From Sphingomonas sp. AOB5 (lineage in GTDB: Bacteria > Pseudomonadota > Alphaproteobacteria > Sphingomonadales > Sphingomonadaceae): a stretch of DNA of 64,000 bases. The notes beneath the pieces were generated by a model. It was given only the letters and a program-made list of their open reading frames with translations. It was not told where the DNA came from and did no database searches. The DNA lies in NCBI RefSeq assembly GCF_029433115.1, contig NZ_JARNTV010000014.1, positions 1 through 64,000 on the forward strand, given 5' to 3'. Positions 42,757 to 51,481 of this stretch are shown here, one piece after another (the stretch's first letter is position 1; each line of letters begins with the position of its first letter). The position numbers and the translations under genes were made by a program.

Positions 42757-44081
42757 TGATCAAGCGCACGCTGGGCCTGCTGATGCTGGCGTTCGGAACG
42801 CTGGCGCTGACTGTGTCCACCGCGCCGCCCGCACCCGTTTCGGGGCTGAAGGTCGGCGCGGCCCGGGTCGAGATCACCCCGCCGCTCGACGAGCTGCCCG
42901 CGCCGTTCACATCGGTGGCCGATCCGATCTATCTGCGCGCGGTGGTGGTCGAAAGCGGCGGGCGCCGCGCGGTGATCGTCATCGCCGACGTGCCGACCAT
43001 CAGCGCGCCGGTCTCCGCCGACCTGATCGGCCGCATCGCCGCCGAAGCGAAGGTGCCGCGCGAGCAGATCGTGCTGGGTACCACCCACACCCATAATGCG
43101 ATCCGCGTCGATCCCAACACCCGCGGCATCATCCTGCCCGGCTCGCCGAAATTCGTCGAACAGGTGACCGCGGCAATGGTGAAGGCCGTGCGCGAAGCGG
43201 TCGCGAAGCTCCAGCCGGCGCGTGCAGGCATCGCCAAGGGCAGCGCGCATCTGATCGGCAACCGCAATATCTGGTCGCCCACGCATGGCCGCTACATTTC
43301 CGACGTGGACCGCACCGGCACCGAGCCGGTCGATTCGACGCTGGGCGTGGTCAAGTTCGAGAGCCTCGACGGCCAGCCCATCGCCTTCCTGCTCAACTAT
43401 GCGATCGAGCCGGTGATCGCGATGGCGATCAAGTCCGAGATCAGCGGCGACGTGCCCGGCGCGGCGGCGCGGATCATCGAGGAACGCAGCGGCGGCGCGC
43501 CCGCATTGTTCACCATCGGCGCCGCTGGCGTCCCGCTCTACCGCGCCGACGATACGCCCGAGCCGGACCGCCGCGCCCATGCGCTGCGGCTGATTCAGGC
43601 CTATGGCCAGATCCTTGCCGAGGAAGCGCTGGCCACGGCCGGCACGATGCGGACCAGCGCCGACGCGGTGACCATCGGCGGGCGGGCCATGCCGCTGATC
43701 TGTCCCGGCAAGGCGACCACGCCGTTCAACCTGCCCGATCGCTGTGCCTATTCGCCCGATTCGAAGCTGCCCGCGTGCAATTTCGTCGAGCGCGATGCCG
43801 ATCCGGTGAAGCTCGAGCGCGGCGTGCTGCGCATCGGCGACCTCGCGATCGTCCATACCGACGCGAACGTCACCCCGGCGCTGGGCGCCCGGCTTCAGCG
43901 CATGACGCCGGTGGCGAACACCTGGATCGTCGCCCTCACCTTCGGCCCGGTGCGCTTCGTGGTCGACGACGCAGCCTATGCCCACAACACCTATGAGGCG
44001 ACCGCCACCACCGCGAAGAAGGGCTGCGCCGAGACCGGCTATCTCGACGGCAGCCTCGAGATGATCACCGCGCTGCGCTGA
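42753..44081 (+). CDS. Neutral/alkaline ceramidase-like exported hydrolase
   Basis: A 442-residue protein with an N-terminal hydrophobic leader (LGLLMLAFGTLALTVSTAP) and the start of the neutral/alkaline non-lysosomal ceramidase N-terminal domain: VGAARVEITPPL, VIADVPT, and the zinc motif GTTHTHNAIR (His112, His114). It lacks the C-terminal domain of true ceramidases, being about 200 residues short. In this family zinc catalyses amide hydrolysis. Its ATG overlaps the ligB stop, so it is expressed with the dioxygenase; it may release the aromatic acid from an amide or ester conjugate in the periplasm. The real substrate is unknown. Confidence 0.8.
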   Translation: MMIKRTLGLLMLAFGTLALTVSTAPPAPVSGLKVGAARVEITPPLDELPAPFTSVADPIYLRAVVVESGGRRAVIVIADVPTISAPVSADLIGRIAAEAKVPREQIVLGTTHTHNAIRVDPNTRGIILPGSPKFVEQVTAAMVKAVREAVAKLQPARAGIAKGSAHLIGNRNIWSPTHGRYISDVDRTGTEPVDSTLGVVKFESLDGQPIAFLLNYAIEPVIAMAIKSEISGDVPGAAARIIEERSGGAPALFTIGAAGVPLYRADDTPEPDRRAHALRLIQAYGQILAEEALATAGTMRTSADAVTIGGRAMPLICPGKATTPFNLPDRCAYSPDSKLPACNFVERDADPVKLERGVLRIGDLAIVHTDANVTPALGARLQRMTPVANTWIVALTFGPVRFVVDDAAYAHNTYEATATTAKKGCAETGYLDGSLEMITALR

Positions 44082-44110
44082 CCCACACGGAACGGCGAAG
44101 GATGGGAGCC

Positions 44111-44142
44111 GAACCCGCAAGGGTTCGCAAGGCCGAACGGCC
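44111..44142. other. Small paired stems between the ceramidase-like gene and the tRNA
   Basis: GAACCC-GCAA-GGGTTC (44111-44126) is a perfect 6-bp stem with a tetraloop, followed by GGCC-GAAC-GGCC (44131-44142). They lie between converging transcripts and could help terminate either, but no T-run is beside them. Confidence 0.4.
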
Positions 44143-44176
44143 GCCCGAGCCTATGCGAGGATCTGCAAAAAGGGGA

Positions 44177-44266
44177 TGGCGGAGACGGAGGGATTCGAAC
44201 CCTCGGTACGGTTTCCCGTACGACGCTTTAGCAAAGCGTTGGTTTCAGCCACTCACCCACGTCTCC
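44177..44266 (-). tRNA. tRNA-Ser (anticodon GCU)
   Basis: Read on the minus strand, GGAGACG (from 44266) pairs with CGTCTCC to make the 7-bp acceptor stem, followed by G and an encoded CCA. The anticodon stem ACGCT/AGCGT closes loop TTGCTAA, giving anticodon GCU (AGC/AGU codons). The T-arm has GGTTCGAATCC, and a long variable arm (GTACGG...CCGTAC) marks a class II tRNA, as expected for serine. A T-run (CCCCTTTTTGC) directly follows the 3' end and may terminate transcription. Confidence 0.97.
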
Positions 44267-44495
44267 GGCCTGGCTAGAAGAAAGGGCCTATAGAAGGCGA
44301 AATTCGATCGTTCAACCGGAGTCGCGTCGTTTTCTGGCGGATCGGTCGCAAGATCGATAGGGTACGCTCTTCCAGCGACGTTCCGGGCGCGAAACGCCCG
44401 CTCCGGCTCGTTTTCGACTCGGGTCGTCGCCCGTTCATTGCCGCGTCAGGTGGCGAGTCCTAGCCTTTTCACCGGTATTTAGCGTGGGGATGGGT
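44267..44495. promoter_or_regulatory. Region between the tRNA gene and eipA
   Basis: This 229-bp stretch has no supported gene. It should contain the tRNA promoter on one strand and the eipA promoter on the other. I see no attachment-site repeat of the tRNA 3' end here or integrase nearby. Confidence 0.45.
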
Positions 44496-45242
44496 ATGCG
44501 ACTGGGTTCGCTGATGCTGTGGGCAGCTGCTGCTTCGCTCGGATTGAGCGCGGTGCCTGCCGCCGCGCAGGTGACGCGAATCGATCCGAACACGCAGATC
44601 GATTCGGATATCGACGCCCCGCCCCCGCCGGTCCGTCAGGTCCCGCAGGACATGTCGCCGGTGGACGATCCCTATCAGGATCCCAATGCCCCGGCCGCTC
44701 CATCCACCCCCACCCAGCCGATGAACGCGCCTGCCGTCGGCGCGCGTGCGCAGGCGACCGGCACCTTCCAGCGCGACGACCTGATCGGTGCTGCCGAAGG
44801 CGTGTTCGGCAAGGGCGCATCGGGCCTGGCCGGGATCATCGAGGATATCCTGAAGGAACAGGGCGAACCAAACGCCTATATCGCCGGTCGCGAAGCCGGC
44901 GGGGCGATCGCGCTGGGCCTGCGCTATGGCTCGGGCACGCTGTTCCACAAGGTCGAGGGCCAGCGGAAAGTCTATTGGACCGGCCCGTCGATCGGCTTCG
45001 ACGTGGGCGGCGACGCCAGCAACGTCTTCGTGCTGGTCTATAATCTCTATGACAGTCAGGAACTCTACAAACGCTTCCCGGCAGGCGAGGGCCGCGTGTT
45101 CGTGGTCGGCGGCTTCTCCGCAGCCTATCTGCGCAGCGGCAATACCGTGCTGATCCCGGTGCGGCTGGGCGTCGGATCACGGATCGGCGTCAATATCGGC
45201 TATATGAAGTTCACCGAGAAGCGCCGCTGGCTGCCCTTCTGA
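44496..45242 (+). CDS. eipA: EipA family envelope protein (DUF1134)
   Basis: About 248 residues with a signal peptide (MRLGSLMLWAAAASLGLSAVPAAAQ), a Pro-rich linker (DIDAPPPPVRQVPQD) and a DUF1134 domain (EGQRKVYWTGPSIGFDVGGD, VYNLYDSQELYKRFPAGEGR, GVGSRIGVNIGYMKFTEKRR). The Brucella homologue EipA is a periplasmic protein needed for envelope integrity. ATGs at 44490 and 44496 and a GTG at 44484 are possible; 44496 best fits the upstream GGGG. Its stop overlaps the frame of the DUF1294 gene. Confidence 0.88.
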   Translation: MRLGSLMLWAAAASLGLSAVPAAAQVTRIDPNTQIDSDIDAPPPPVRQVPQDMSPVDDPYQDPNAPAAPSTPTQPMNAPAVGARAQATGTFQRDDLIGAAEGVFGKGASGLAGIIEDILKEQGEPNAYIAGREAGGAIALGLRYGSGTLFHKVEGQRKVYWTGPSIGFDVGGDASNVFVLVYNLYDSQELYKRFPAGEGRVFVVGGFSAAYLRSGNTVLIPVRLGVGSRIGVNIGYMKFTEKRRWLPF

Positions 45243-45487
45243 TCGCGCTGGCCGCGGTCAATCTCTGGACGATCCTGCGTTTCGGTCAGGACAAGCAACG
45301 TGCGGTGAAGGGCGCGCGGCGCATTCCCGAACGCGAGCTGCTGGGTCTGGCGCTGATCGGCGGGACTCCCGGCGCGTTCCTTGCCCGCACACTGTTCCGG
45401 CACAAGACGCGGAAGCAGCCCTTCACGGGGTGGCTGTGGGCGATCGCGGTAGCGCAGGCAGGGGCGCTGATCGCGTGGTTAGCCTGA
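45239..45487 (+). CDS. DUF1294 small membrane protein with probable CTG start
   Basis: From 45239 the frame reads LIALAAVNLWTILRFGQDK, then ARRIPERELLGLALIGGTPG, AFLARTLFRHKTRKQPF and a second hydrophobic segment, which is the DUF1294 family (two or three membrane helices, about 85 residues). No ATG, GTG or TTG lies far enough upstream to include the first helix; the GTG at 45305 would delete it. The CTG at 45239 overlaps the eipA TGA as CTGA, mirroring the ATGA/GTGA/TTGA overlaps used elsewhere here. The function of the family is unknown. The 3' end overlaps the convergent AHSA1 gene by nine bases. Confidence 0.72.
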   Translation: MIALAAVNLWTILRFGQDKQRAVKGARRIPERELLGLALIGGTPGAFLARTLFRHKTRKQPFTGWLWAIAVAQAGALIAWLA

Positions 45488-45958
45488 GACGAACGCCGCC
45501 AGGTTCGCCAGCGTCGAGCGCAGGCCGTCGAGATGGTCCTTCTTGCGGATGCCGACCGGGACGTCCTGGGCGGTGACCGTCACGCGGGTGCCGTCCTCCA
45601 GCGGATCGAGCCGCCAGGTGATCGTCATCGCGCCCGCGAATGCCGGGTCGTCAGAGGCGAATTCGACGCGCTGGACCATACGGACTCCGGGCACCAGTTC
45701 GACGAACACGCCCTCGGCAATGTCGCTGTCCTCGCTCGACTTGGCCGCATCGTCCGGACCGTCGGAATAGGTCAGCACCATGCGATAGGCGCCGCCGGTG
45801 CGCAGGTCGAACGCTTCGATCCGGCCGGTCATGCCCTCGGGCGGGAGCCATTGCGCCATCGCGTCCGAATCGGTCAGCGCGGCATAGATGGCGCGCGGCG
45901 TCGCGGCGATCTCGCGGAATGCCGTGTCCGTGCGCTTGCGGCCGGTCTCGTCGGTCAT
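45479..45958 (-). CDS. SRPBCC / AHSA1-domain protein
   Basis: A 159-residue protein of the AHSA1 (activator of Hsp90 ATPase homologue 1-like) branch of the START/Bet v1 superfamily: REIAATPRAIYAALTDSDAM, QWLPPEGMTGRIEAFDLRTG, TITWRLDPLEDGTRVTV. The helix-grip fold makes a hydrophobic cavity for small lipophilic ligands; ligand and role are unknown. It ends in an overlap with the DUF1294 gene and lies 10 bp downstream of the dihydroorotase gene on the same strand. Confidence 0.85.
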   Translation of the reverse strand: MTDETGRKRTDTAFREIAATPRAIYAALTDSDAMAQWLPPEGMTGRIEAFDLRTGGAYRMVLTYSDGPDDAAKSSEDSDIAEGVFVELVPGVRMVQRVEFASDDPAFAGAMTITWRLDPLEDGTRVTVTAQDVPVGIRKKDHLDGLRSTLANLAAFVSG

Positions 45959-45968
45959 CCCGGTTCGA

Positions 45969-47294
45969 TCAGCCGAAATCGACGGATTCGAAGCGAACCG
46001 GCTGGCCGATGGCGGCGTCGGCGAGCTGCGCTTCCCACATCACGCGGTTGCCGCGGATGATGGTGCCGATCGGCTTGCCGGTGATCTGCATCCCCGTAAA
46101 CGGCGACCAGCCGCAGCGCGAGGCGAGCCAGCTTTCCTCGATGGTCCAGCGTGCCTTGAGGTCGACGACCGAGAAATCGGCGTCGTAACCGACCGCGATG
46201 CGGCCCTTGCCGGCAATCCCGAAGATGCGCTGCGGCCCCGCGCTGGTCATGTCGATCAGCCGCTGCAAGGTTAGCCGGCCTTCTGCGACATGGTTGAGCA
46301 TCAGCGGCAGCAGCGTCTGCACGCCGGGCATGCCGCTGGGCGAATCGGGATAGGGCTTGGCCTTCTCGTCGCGGGTGTGCGGCGCGTGGTCCGATCCGAT
46401 CACGTCGGGCACGCCCTGGCGCAGCCATTCGAACAGCCCGTCGCGATGCGCGCCCGATCGGATCGGCGGGTTCATCTGGGCGAAACTGCCGAGGCGCGGA
46501 TAGGCGTCCTCGCCTGCCAGTGTCAGATGCTGGGGCGTAACCTCGCAGGTGGCGATATCCTTGTGCTGGCCGATCAGTTCCAGCTCGGCAGGCGTGGTGA
46601 CGTGCAGGATATGGATGCGCCGCTTGGCCGCGCGCGCCAGCCTCAGGATACGCTGGGTCGCCAACATCGCGCTTTCGTCGTCGCGCCAGACGGGATGTGA
46701 CGCGGGATCGCCGGTCACCCGTTCGCCGAGCCGGTCCTGCATGCGGAACTCGTCCTCGGCATGGATTGCGACGCGGCGGTGTCCACTCGCCAGCACGCGG
46801 GCGAGATTGTCGTCGTCCGACACCAGCAGGTCGCCGGTCGAGGCGCCCATGAAGATCTTTACGCCCGCCGTCCCCGGCATCCGCTCCAGCTCTGCAAGGC
46901 TCGCGGCATTGTGATTGGTCGCGCCCACGTAAAAGGCGTGATCGCACCACATGCGATTGGCGGCGCGGGCCAGCTTGTCGTTCACCGCATCGGCCGAATC
47001 GGTGTTGGGCTTGGTATTCGGCATTTCGAACACCGCGGTCACGCCGCCCAGCACCGCCGCGCGCGCGCCGCTTTCCAGATCCTCCTTGGCTTCGAGTCCG
47101 GGCTCGCGGAAATGGACCTGGCTGTCGATCACGCCGGGCAGCACGTCGAGCCCGGCGCAGTCGATCGTCTCGCCCGCATCGCCGACATTGCCGATCGCGA
47201 CGATCTTGCCGCCGGAGACACCCACATCGACTTGCGCAGGACCGCCCGGAAGATGGACCGTCCCGCCCGTCAGCTTGAGATCGACGCTGGCCAT
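45969..47294 (-). CDS. pyrC: Dihydroorotase family protein (QxH-type metal site)
   Basis: A 441-residue amidohydrolase with LPGVIDSQVHFREPGLEAKED, GVKIFMGASTGDL (carbamylated lysine region), HILHVTTPAEL, and GSDHAPHTRDEK. These are DHOase/allantoinase motifs, and the length fits COG0044 dihydroorotases. The usual HxH at the first strand reads Gln-Val-His here, a variant that I recall in several alphaproteobacterial dihydroorotases. It would close carbamoyl aspartate to dihydroorotate in pyrimidine synthesis. The ATG at 47294 follows AAAGAGG. It is divergent from ygfZ. Confidence 0.83.
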   Translation of the reverse strand: MASVDLKLTGGTVHLPGGPAQVDVGVSGGKIVAIGNVGDAGETIDCAGLDVLPGVIDSQVHFREPGLEAKEDLESGARAAVLGGVTAVFEMPNTKPNTDSADAVNDKLARAANRMWCDHAFYVGATNHNAASLAELERMPGTAGVKIFMGASTGDLLVSDDDNLARVLASGHRRVAIHAEDEFRMQDRLGERVTGDPASHPVWRDDESAMLATQRILRLARAAKRRIHILHVTTPAELELIGQHKDIATCEVTPQHLTLAGEDAYPRLGSFAQMNPPIRSGAHRDGLFEWLRQGVPDVIGSDHAPHTRDEKAKPYPDSPSGMPGVQTLLPLMLNHVAEGRLTLQRLIDMTSAGPQRIFGIAGKGRIAVGYDADFSVVDLKARWTIEESWLASRCGWSPFTGMQITGKPIGTIIRGNRVMWEAQLADAAIGQPVRFESVDFG

Positions 47295-47338
47295 ATCTGC
47301 CTCTTTCACTGGAGTGTGCGGCCTCCTACCTCTTGGCG

Positions 47339-48064
47339 ATGACCGATGCCACCCTGCTGCCGAATCGCGCCCTGCTCCGCATTACGGGCGAAGATGTCCG
47401 CGGGTTCCTTCAGGGGCTGCTCACGCAGGACCTGAACGCGGTGACGCCGGGCGCGCCGCAATGGGCCGGGCTACTGAGCGCGCAGGGCAAGGCTCTGTTC
47501 GACTTCATCCTGTGGGCCGATGGCGACGATATCCTGATCGACTGCGAAGCCGATCAGCGCGAGGCGCTGGCGAAGCGGCTGACCCTCTACCGACTGCGCC
47601 GCCCGATCCGGATCGAGCCGGTCGAGGGCGGTGTCCATTGGGCGCCGGACGGTGATCAAGGCGTGGCCGATCCGCGCCTTGCCGCGCTGGGCCGCCGCTG
47701 GCTGGGTATGGGCGAAGGGGAAATCGCCACCGGCTGGCTGGCGCATCGCCTGTCGCTCGGTGTGACCGAGGGCGTTGCCGAGCTGGGGCAGGACAAGACG
47801 CTCTGGCTGGAATGCAACGCCGCCGAGCTGAACGGCGTCAGCTTCACCAAGGGTTGCTATGTCGGGCAGGAGAATACCGCGCGGATGAACTGGCGCGCCA
47901 AGGTCAATCGCCGGCTGGTGGTGGCCCCGCTGGGCGAGCCGGGCGACCGGACCCGCGCATCCTATCCCGAACTTGGCCTGATGGTGGAATTCCGCCGTGT
48001 GGAAGCGCTCGGCGATGCGCTGGTGCCCGGCTGGCTGGGCGAAGCGTTGAAGACCGACGCTTAA
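47339..48064 (+). CDS. ygfZ: Folate-binding protein YgfZ (IBA57-like, Fe-S cluster assembly)
   Basis: A 241-residue GcvT-like protein with the YgfZ signature [12 protein letters not shown] near its C-terminus and an N-terminal [21 protein letters not shown]. YgfZ/IBA57 proteins bind tetrahydrofolate and aid assembly of [4Fe-4S] enzymes. It is divergent from pyrC with a 44-bp gap. Its stop converges with rnhB, overlapping by four bases. Confidence 0.92.
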   Translation: MTDATLLPNRALLRITGEDVRGFLQGLLTQDLNAVTPGAPQWAGLLSAQGKALFDFILWADGDDILIDCEADQREALAKRLTLYRLRRPIRIEPVEGGVHWAPDGDQGVADPRLAALGRRWLGMGEGEIATGWLAHRLSLGVTEGVAELGQDKTLWLECNAAELNGVSFTKGCYVGQENTARMNWRAKVNRRLVVAPLGEPGDRTRASYPELGLMVEFRRVEALGDALVPGWLGEALKTDA

Positions 48065-48660
48065 AGGTCGAGCAGCGCCTGCGCGACGGGGGCGAAACTC
48101 TTGCGGTGGAGCGGGGTCGGGCCCTGCACCCGCAGCGCCTCCATATGCACTTTCGCGCCATAGCCCTTGTTGCTGGCCCAGCCATAGCCCGGATAGATCA
48201 GGTCATATTCGAGCATCATCGTATCGCGGCGATGCTTGGCGACAATCGAGGCCGCAGCGATAGAAAGGCATAGCGCGTCGCCGCCGATCACCGCTTCGCT
48301 TTTGTGATGCCAGCGCGGGCAGCGATTGCCGTCGACCAGCACCATCGCCGGCGCAAAACCCAGCGCATCGACCGCGCGGGTCATCGCCAGCATCGTCGCC
48401 CAGAGTATGTTGAGTTCGTCGATCTCCTCAACCGTGGCGATGCCGACACCCACCTTCGCGCATTCGAGCAACCGGGCACAGAGCGCCGCGCGTTTCGCCG
48501 CGCTCAATTGCTTCGAATCGTTCAGCCCCTCGGGGATACAGTCGGGATCGAGCACCACCGCTGCCGCGACCACCGGTCCGGCGAGCGGCCCGCGGCCTGC
48601 TTCGTCCACGCCCGCGACTGGTCCCGAATGCCGGACTTCGCGCGAATAATCAGGCATCAT
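48061..48660 (-). CDS. rnhB: Ribonuclease HII
   Basis: A 199-residue RNase HII with [19 protein letters not shown] (the DEAGRG motif carries two active-site acids), [19 protein letters not shown] and [11 protein letters not shown]. It cuts the RNA strand of RNA-DNA hybrids and excises single ribonucleotides from DNA. Two ATGs (48660, 48657) are possible; both overlap the 3' end of the thiD-VOC gene, making rnhB the last gene of the glmM operon. Confidence 0.95.
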   Translation of the reverse strand: MMPDYSREVRHSGPVAGVDEAGRGPLAGPVVAAAVVLDPDCIPEGLNDSKQLSAAKRAALCARLLECAKVGVGIATVEEIDELNILWATMLAMTRAVDALGFAPAMVLVDGNRCPRWHHKSEAVIGGDALCLSIAAASIVAKHRRDTMMLEYDLIYPGYGWASNKGYGAKVHMEALRVQGPTPLHRKSFAPVAQALLDL

Positions 48661-49843
48661 CGATCCGCCATGGCGGGAAGCGACGCATCTCGCCCGCCTG
48701 ATAGAGGCACACCGCATTGCCCGCCGGATCGCGCAGCCGCGCTTCGCGCCAGCCCCAGGTCTCGTCCTGCGGCTCGCGTTCGAACGCGATACCCTGCTGC
48801 TTGAGGAAGGTGACGGTCGTGTCGAGATCGCCGCATTCGAAATAGACGACCGGGCCGGTATAGCTTTCGTCGGTCGCGACCGAAAAGGTCGCCCCGCCCT
48901 CGGTCTCGAACCGGGCATAGCGCGGCCTGGACTGGACGATCTGGCGCAGGCCCAGCGCGCGATAGAAATGCTCGCTCGCGGTCAGGTCGGTCGCGGGCAC
49001 GGTCACCTGATTGAGCATCGGCGAGAAGCGGCTGAGGTTGAGATCGAGCCGCACCGCCTGCTGACCCATCGGCCCATGGCCGCCGCCCAGCCCCGGCGCT
49101 TCGAGCATCGCCATGCGGACGAAGCGCCGCGCGCGGGTGACGGCTTCGACCAGGCTCCAGTCCTTCGCCAGCTCGGTTGCAATCGCGCTTGCCAGCGTGC
49201 AGCCGGTGCCGTGGGTGCTCTCGCTGTCGATCCGCGCTTCGGTCCATTCGGTCTCGGGCGGATGATCGCTGGTGGCGGGCGCGAACAGCCGGTCGGTCAC
49301 CTGCCGCCCCTTGGCATGGCCACCCTTGACCAGCACCGCGCAACCGCGGCGGCTGACCAGCGAGCGAGCAGCCTCGCGCTGGCGCTCCTTGTCCATCACC
49401 GACATGCCCGACAGCGCCTTCAGCTCGGGCAAATTGGGCGTGCAGACGGTGCAGATCCGCATCAGCCGCTCGAACGCGGCGATGGTGGCATCGTCTGCCA
49501 GCGCCGCGCCGGAGCTGGCGACCATCACCGGATCGAACACGATCGGGATGCCGCGCAGCTCCTCCAGCTTCTCCGCCACCGCCAGCGCGGTGCGGGCGGA
49601 CCCGATCATGCCGATCTTTACCGCGTCGACGCCGATATCGCGGACGACCGCATCGATCTGGGCGATCACCATTTCGGTCGGGATCGCGTGGACGCCGTCG
49701 ACGCCCAGCGTGTTCTGTGCGGTGATCGCGGCGATGGCGGTCATCGCATGGCCGCCCAGCATGGTGACGGCCTTGATATCCGCCTGGATACCCGCCCCGC
49801 CGCCGGAGTCCGAGCCCGCAATGATCAGGACGCGCGGAACCAT
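48650..49843 (-). CDS. thiD: Fusion of hydroxymethylpyrimidine(-phosphate) kinase ThiD with a VOC domain
   Basis: A single 397-residue frame. Residues 1 to about 262 are Thi[48 protein letters not shown] and the [10 protein letters not shown] anion hole (211-220). It phosphorylates HMP and HMP-P for thiamine synthesis. Residues about 276-390 are a glyoxalase/VOC domain ([50 protein letters not shown]). VOC is not a usual ThiD partner. There is no stop or Shine-Dalgarno between them; Met276 could in principle start a separate VOC protein. The ATG overlaps the DUF1272 stop (TGATG). Confidence 0.85.
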   Translation of the reverse strand: MVPRVLIIAGSDSGGGAGIQADIKAVTMLGGHAMTAIAAITAQNTLGVDGVHAIPTEMVIAQIDAVVRDIGVDAVKIGMIGSARTALAVAEKLEELRGIPIVFDPVMVASSGAALADDATIAAFERLMRICTVCTPNLPELKALSGMSVMDKERQREAARSLVSRRGCAVLVKGGHAKGRQVTDRLFAPATSDHPPETEWTEARIDSESTHGTGCTLASAIATELAKDWSLVEAVTRARRFVRMAMLEAPGLGGGHGPMGQQAVRLDLNLSRFSPMLNQVTVPATDLTASEHFYRALGLRQIVQSRPRYARFETEGGATFSVATDESYTGPVVYFECGDLDTTVTFLKQQGIAFEREPQDETWGWREARLRDPAGNAVCLYQAGEMRRFPPWRIDDA

Positions 49844-50070
49844 CACTCGCCGCCGAACTTGCGTTCCGTGCTGGCCGGATGCCGCGCCAGCGCCGCGCCG
49901 ATCCGGGTCGGCCGGTCGAGCAGTTCGCCGCCGCAATTGGGGCAGCGTTCGTCCAGCGCATCGGCGCACAATGCGCAGAAGGTGCATTCGAACGAGCAGA
50001 TGAACGCACCTGCCTGTGCGGCCGGAAGATCGGTGCCGCAGCGTTCGCAATCGGGGCGCATCTCTAGCAT
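49843..50070 (-). CDS. DUF1272 zinc-ribbon-like protein
   Basis: A 75-residue protein beginning [16 protein letters not shown], with FICSFECTFCALCADAL and CPNCGGELLDRP: four CxxC-like pairs typical of the DUF1272 family (PF06906), probably binding two zinc ions. Function is unknown. It is locked into the operon by TGATG overlaps on both sides, with glmM upstream and thiD-VOC downstream. Confidence 0.88.
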   Translation of the reverse strand: MLEMRPDCERCGTDLPAAQAGAFICSFECTFCALCADALDERCPNCGGELLDRPTRIGAALARHPASTERKFGGE

Positions 50071-51410
50071 CAGGCGGCTGCTTTCCGCACCGCGTCGCAG
50101 ATGCGGTCTACCACGGCTTCGACCTGCGCCTTGTCGTCACCCTCGGCCATCACACGGATCACCGGTTCGGTGCCCGAGGGGCGGATGACGAGGCGGCCAA
50201 TGCCTGCCAGCTCGGCTTCGGCGGCAGCGATGACGTCCTTGACCGCGCCGTCCTCCAGCGGCTTGCCGCCCTTGAAGCGGACATTCTTGAGCAGTTGCGG
50301 GAGCGGATCGAAGCGGTGGAGCACTTCGCTGGCAGGCGCCCCGGCGCGCACCAGTTCGGCCAGCACCTGCAGCGCCGCGACAAGGCCGTCGCCGGTGGTC
50401 GCGTAATCGGACAGGATAATATGGCCGCTCTGCTCGCCGCCGACATTATAGCCCGACGAGCGCATCTTCTCGAGCACGTGCCGGTCGCCCACCGCAGTGC
50501 GGACCATGCCCAGCCCCTGCGCGGCCAGATGGCGCTCCAGCCCCAGGTTCGACATCACCGTCGTCACCAGCCCGCCGCCGGTCAGCCGCCCCTGCCGAGC
50601 CCAGCCGCCTGCGATCAGCGCCATCAGCTGGTCGCCGTCGATCACGCGTCCGGTCTCATCGACCACGATCAGCCGGTCGGCATCGCCATCCAGCGCGATC
50701 CCGATTGCCGCGCCCGATCCCACCACCGTCTCGCACAGCGTGTCCGGCGCGGTCGAACCGACCCCGGCATTGATGTTCTTGCCGTTGGGCGAAACGCCGA
50801 TGGCGACCACTTCGGCGCCCAGTTCCCACAATGCCGAGGGGGCGACCTGGTACGCCGCGCCATTGGCGCAATCGACCACGATCTTCAGCCCGTCGAGCCG
50901 CAGATCGTCGGGGAAAGTCGATTTGGCGGCGTGGATATAGCGCCCGCGGGCATCCTCCACGCGGCGTGCCCGGCCGATATTCTCCGACGCGGCCAGCGCG
51001 ACCTCGCCATCGATCAGCGCCTCGATCGCCAGTTCGTCCTCGTCGCTCAGTTTATAGCCGTCGGGGCCGAACAGCTTGATGCCGTTATCGGCATAGGGGT
51101 TATGGCTGGCCGAGATCATCACGCCGATATCGGCACGCATCGACCGGGTGAGCATCGCCACCGCCGGGGTGGGCATCGGCCCCACCAGCACCACGTCCAT
51201 GCCGACGCTGGTGAAGCCCGCGACCATCGCATTCTCGATCATGTAACCGGACAGGCGCGTGTCCTTGCCGATCACCACGCGATGCTTGTGATCGCCGCGG
51301 ACGAAATGCGCGCCGGCGGCCATGCCGACCTTCATCGCCATCGCCGCAGTCATCGGCGAGAGGTTCGTCGCGCCCCGGATTCCGTCGGTACCGAAATATT
51401 TTCTTGCCAT
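50070..51410 (-). CDS. glmM: Phosphoglucosamine mutase
   Basis: A 446-residue alpha-D-phosphohexomutase: [13 protein letters not shown] at the start, active-site serine loop ISASHNP (Ser102), metal-binding DGDADR ([10 protein letters not shown]) and sugar-binding/phosphate-binding ends ([16 protein letters not shown]). It converts glucosamine-6-phosphate to glucosamine-1-phosphate for peptidoglycan and LPS. It is the first gene of the glmM / DUF1272 / thiD-VOC / rnhB operon and divergent from the symporter gene. Confidence 0.96.
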   Translation of the reverse strand: MARKYFGTDGIRGATNLSPMTAAMAMKVGMAAGAHFVRGDHKHRVVIGKDTRLSGYMIENAMVAGFTSVGMDVVLVGPMPTPAVAMLTRSMRADIGVMISASHNPYADNGIKLFGPDGYKLSDEDELAIEALIDGEVALAASENIGRARRVEDARGRYIHAAKSTFPDDLRLDGLKIVVDCANGAAYQVAPSALWELGAEVVAIGVSPNGKNINAGVGSTAPDTLCETVVGSGAAIGIALDGDADRLIVVDETGRVIDGDQLMALIAGGWARQGRLTGGGLVTTVMSNLGLERHLAAQGLGMVRTAVGDRHVLEKMRSSGYNVGGEQSGHIILSDYATTGDGLVAALQVLAELVRAGAPASEVLHRFDPLPQLLKNVRFKGGKPLEDGAVKDVIAAAEAELAGIGRLVIRPSGTEPVIRVMAEGDDKAQVEAVVDRICDAVRKAAA

Positions 51411-51481
51411 GCCCCGTCTCTCGCGGCCTTGTTACGCCCGGCCGCGCGACTGAATAGCGCCGAAACATGAAGAGGGCGAGC

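Noticed and set aside
44177-44495. tRNA-Ser gene as a possible integration site for the neighbouring catabolic island
   Set aside because: No integrase, no duplicated tRNA 3' end and no insertion sequence were seen at either edge of the island.
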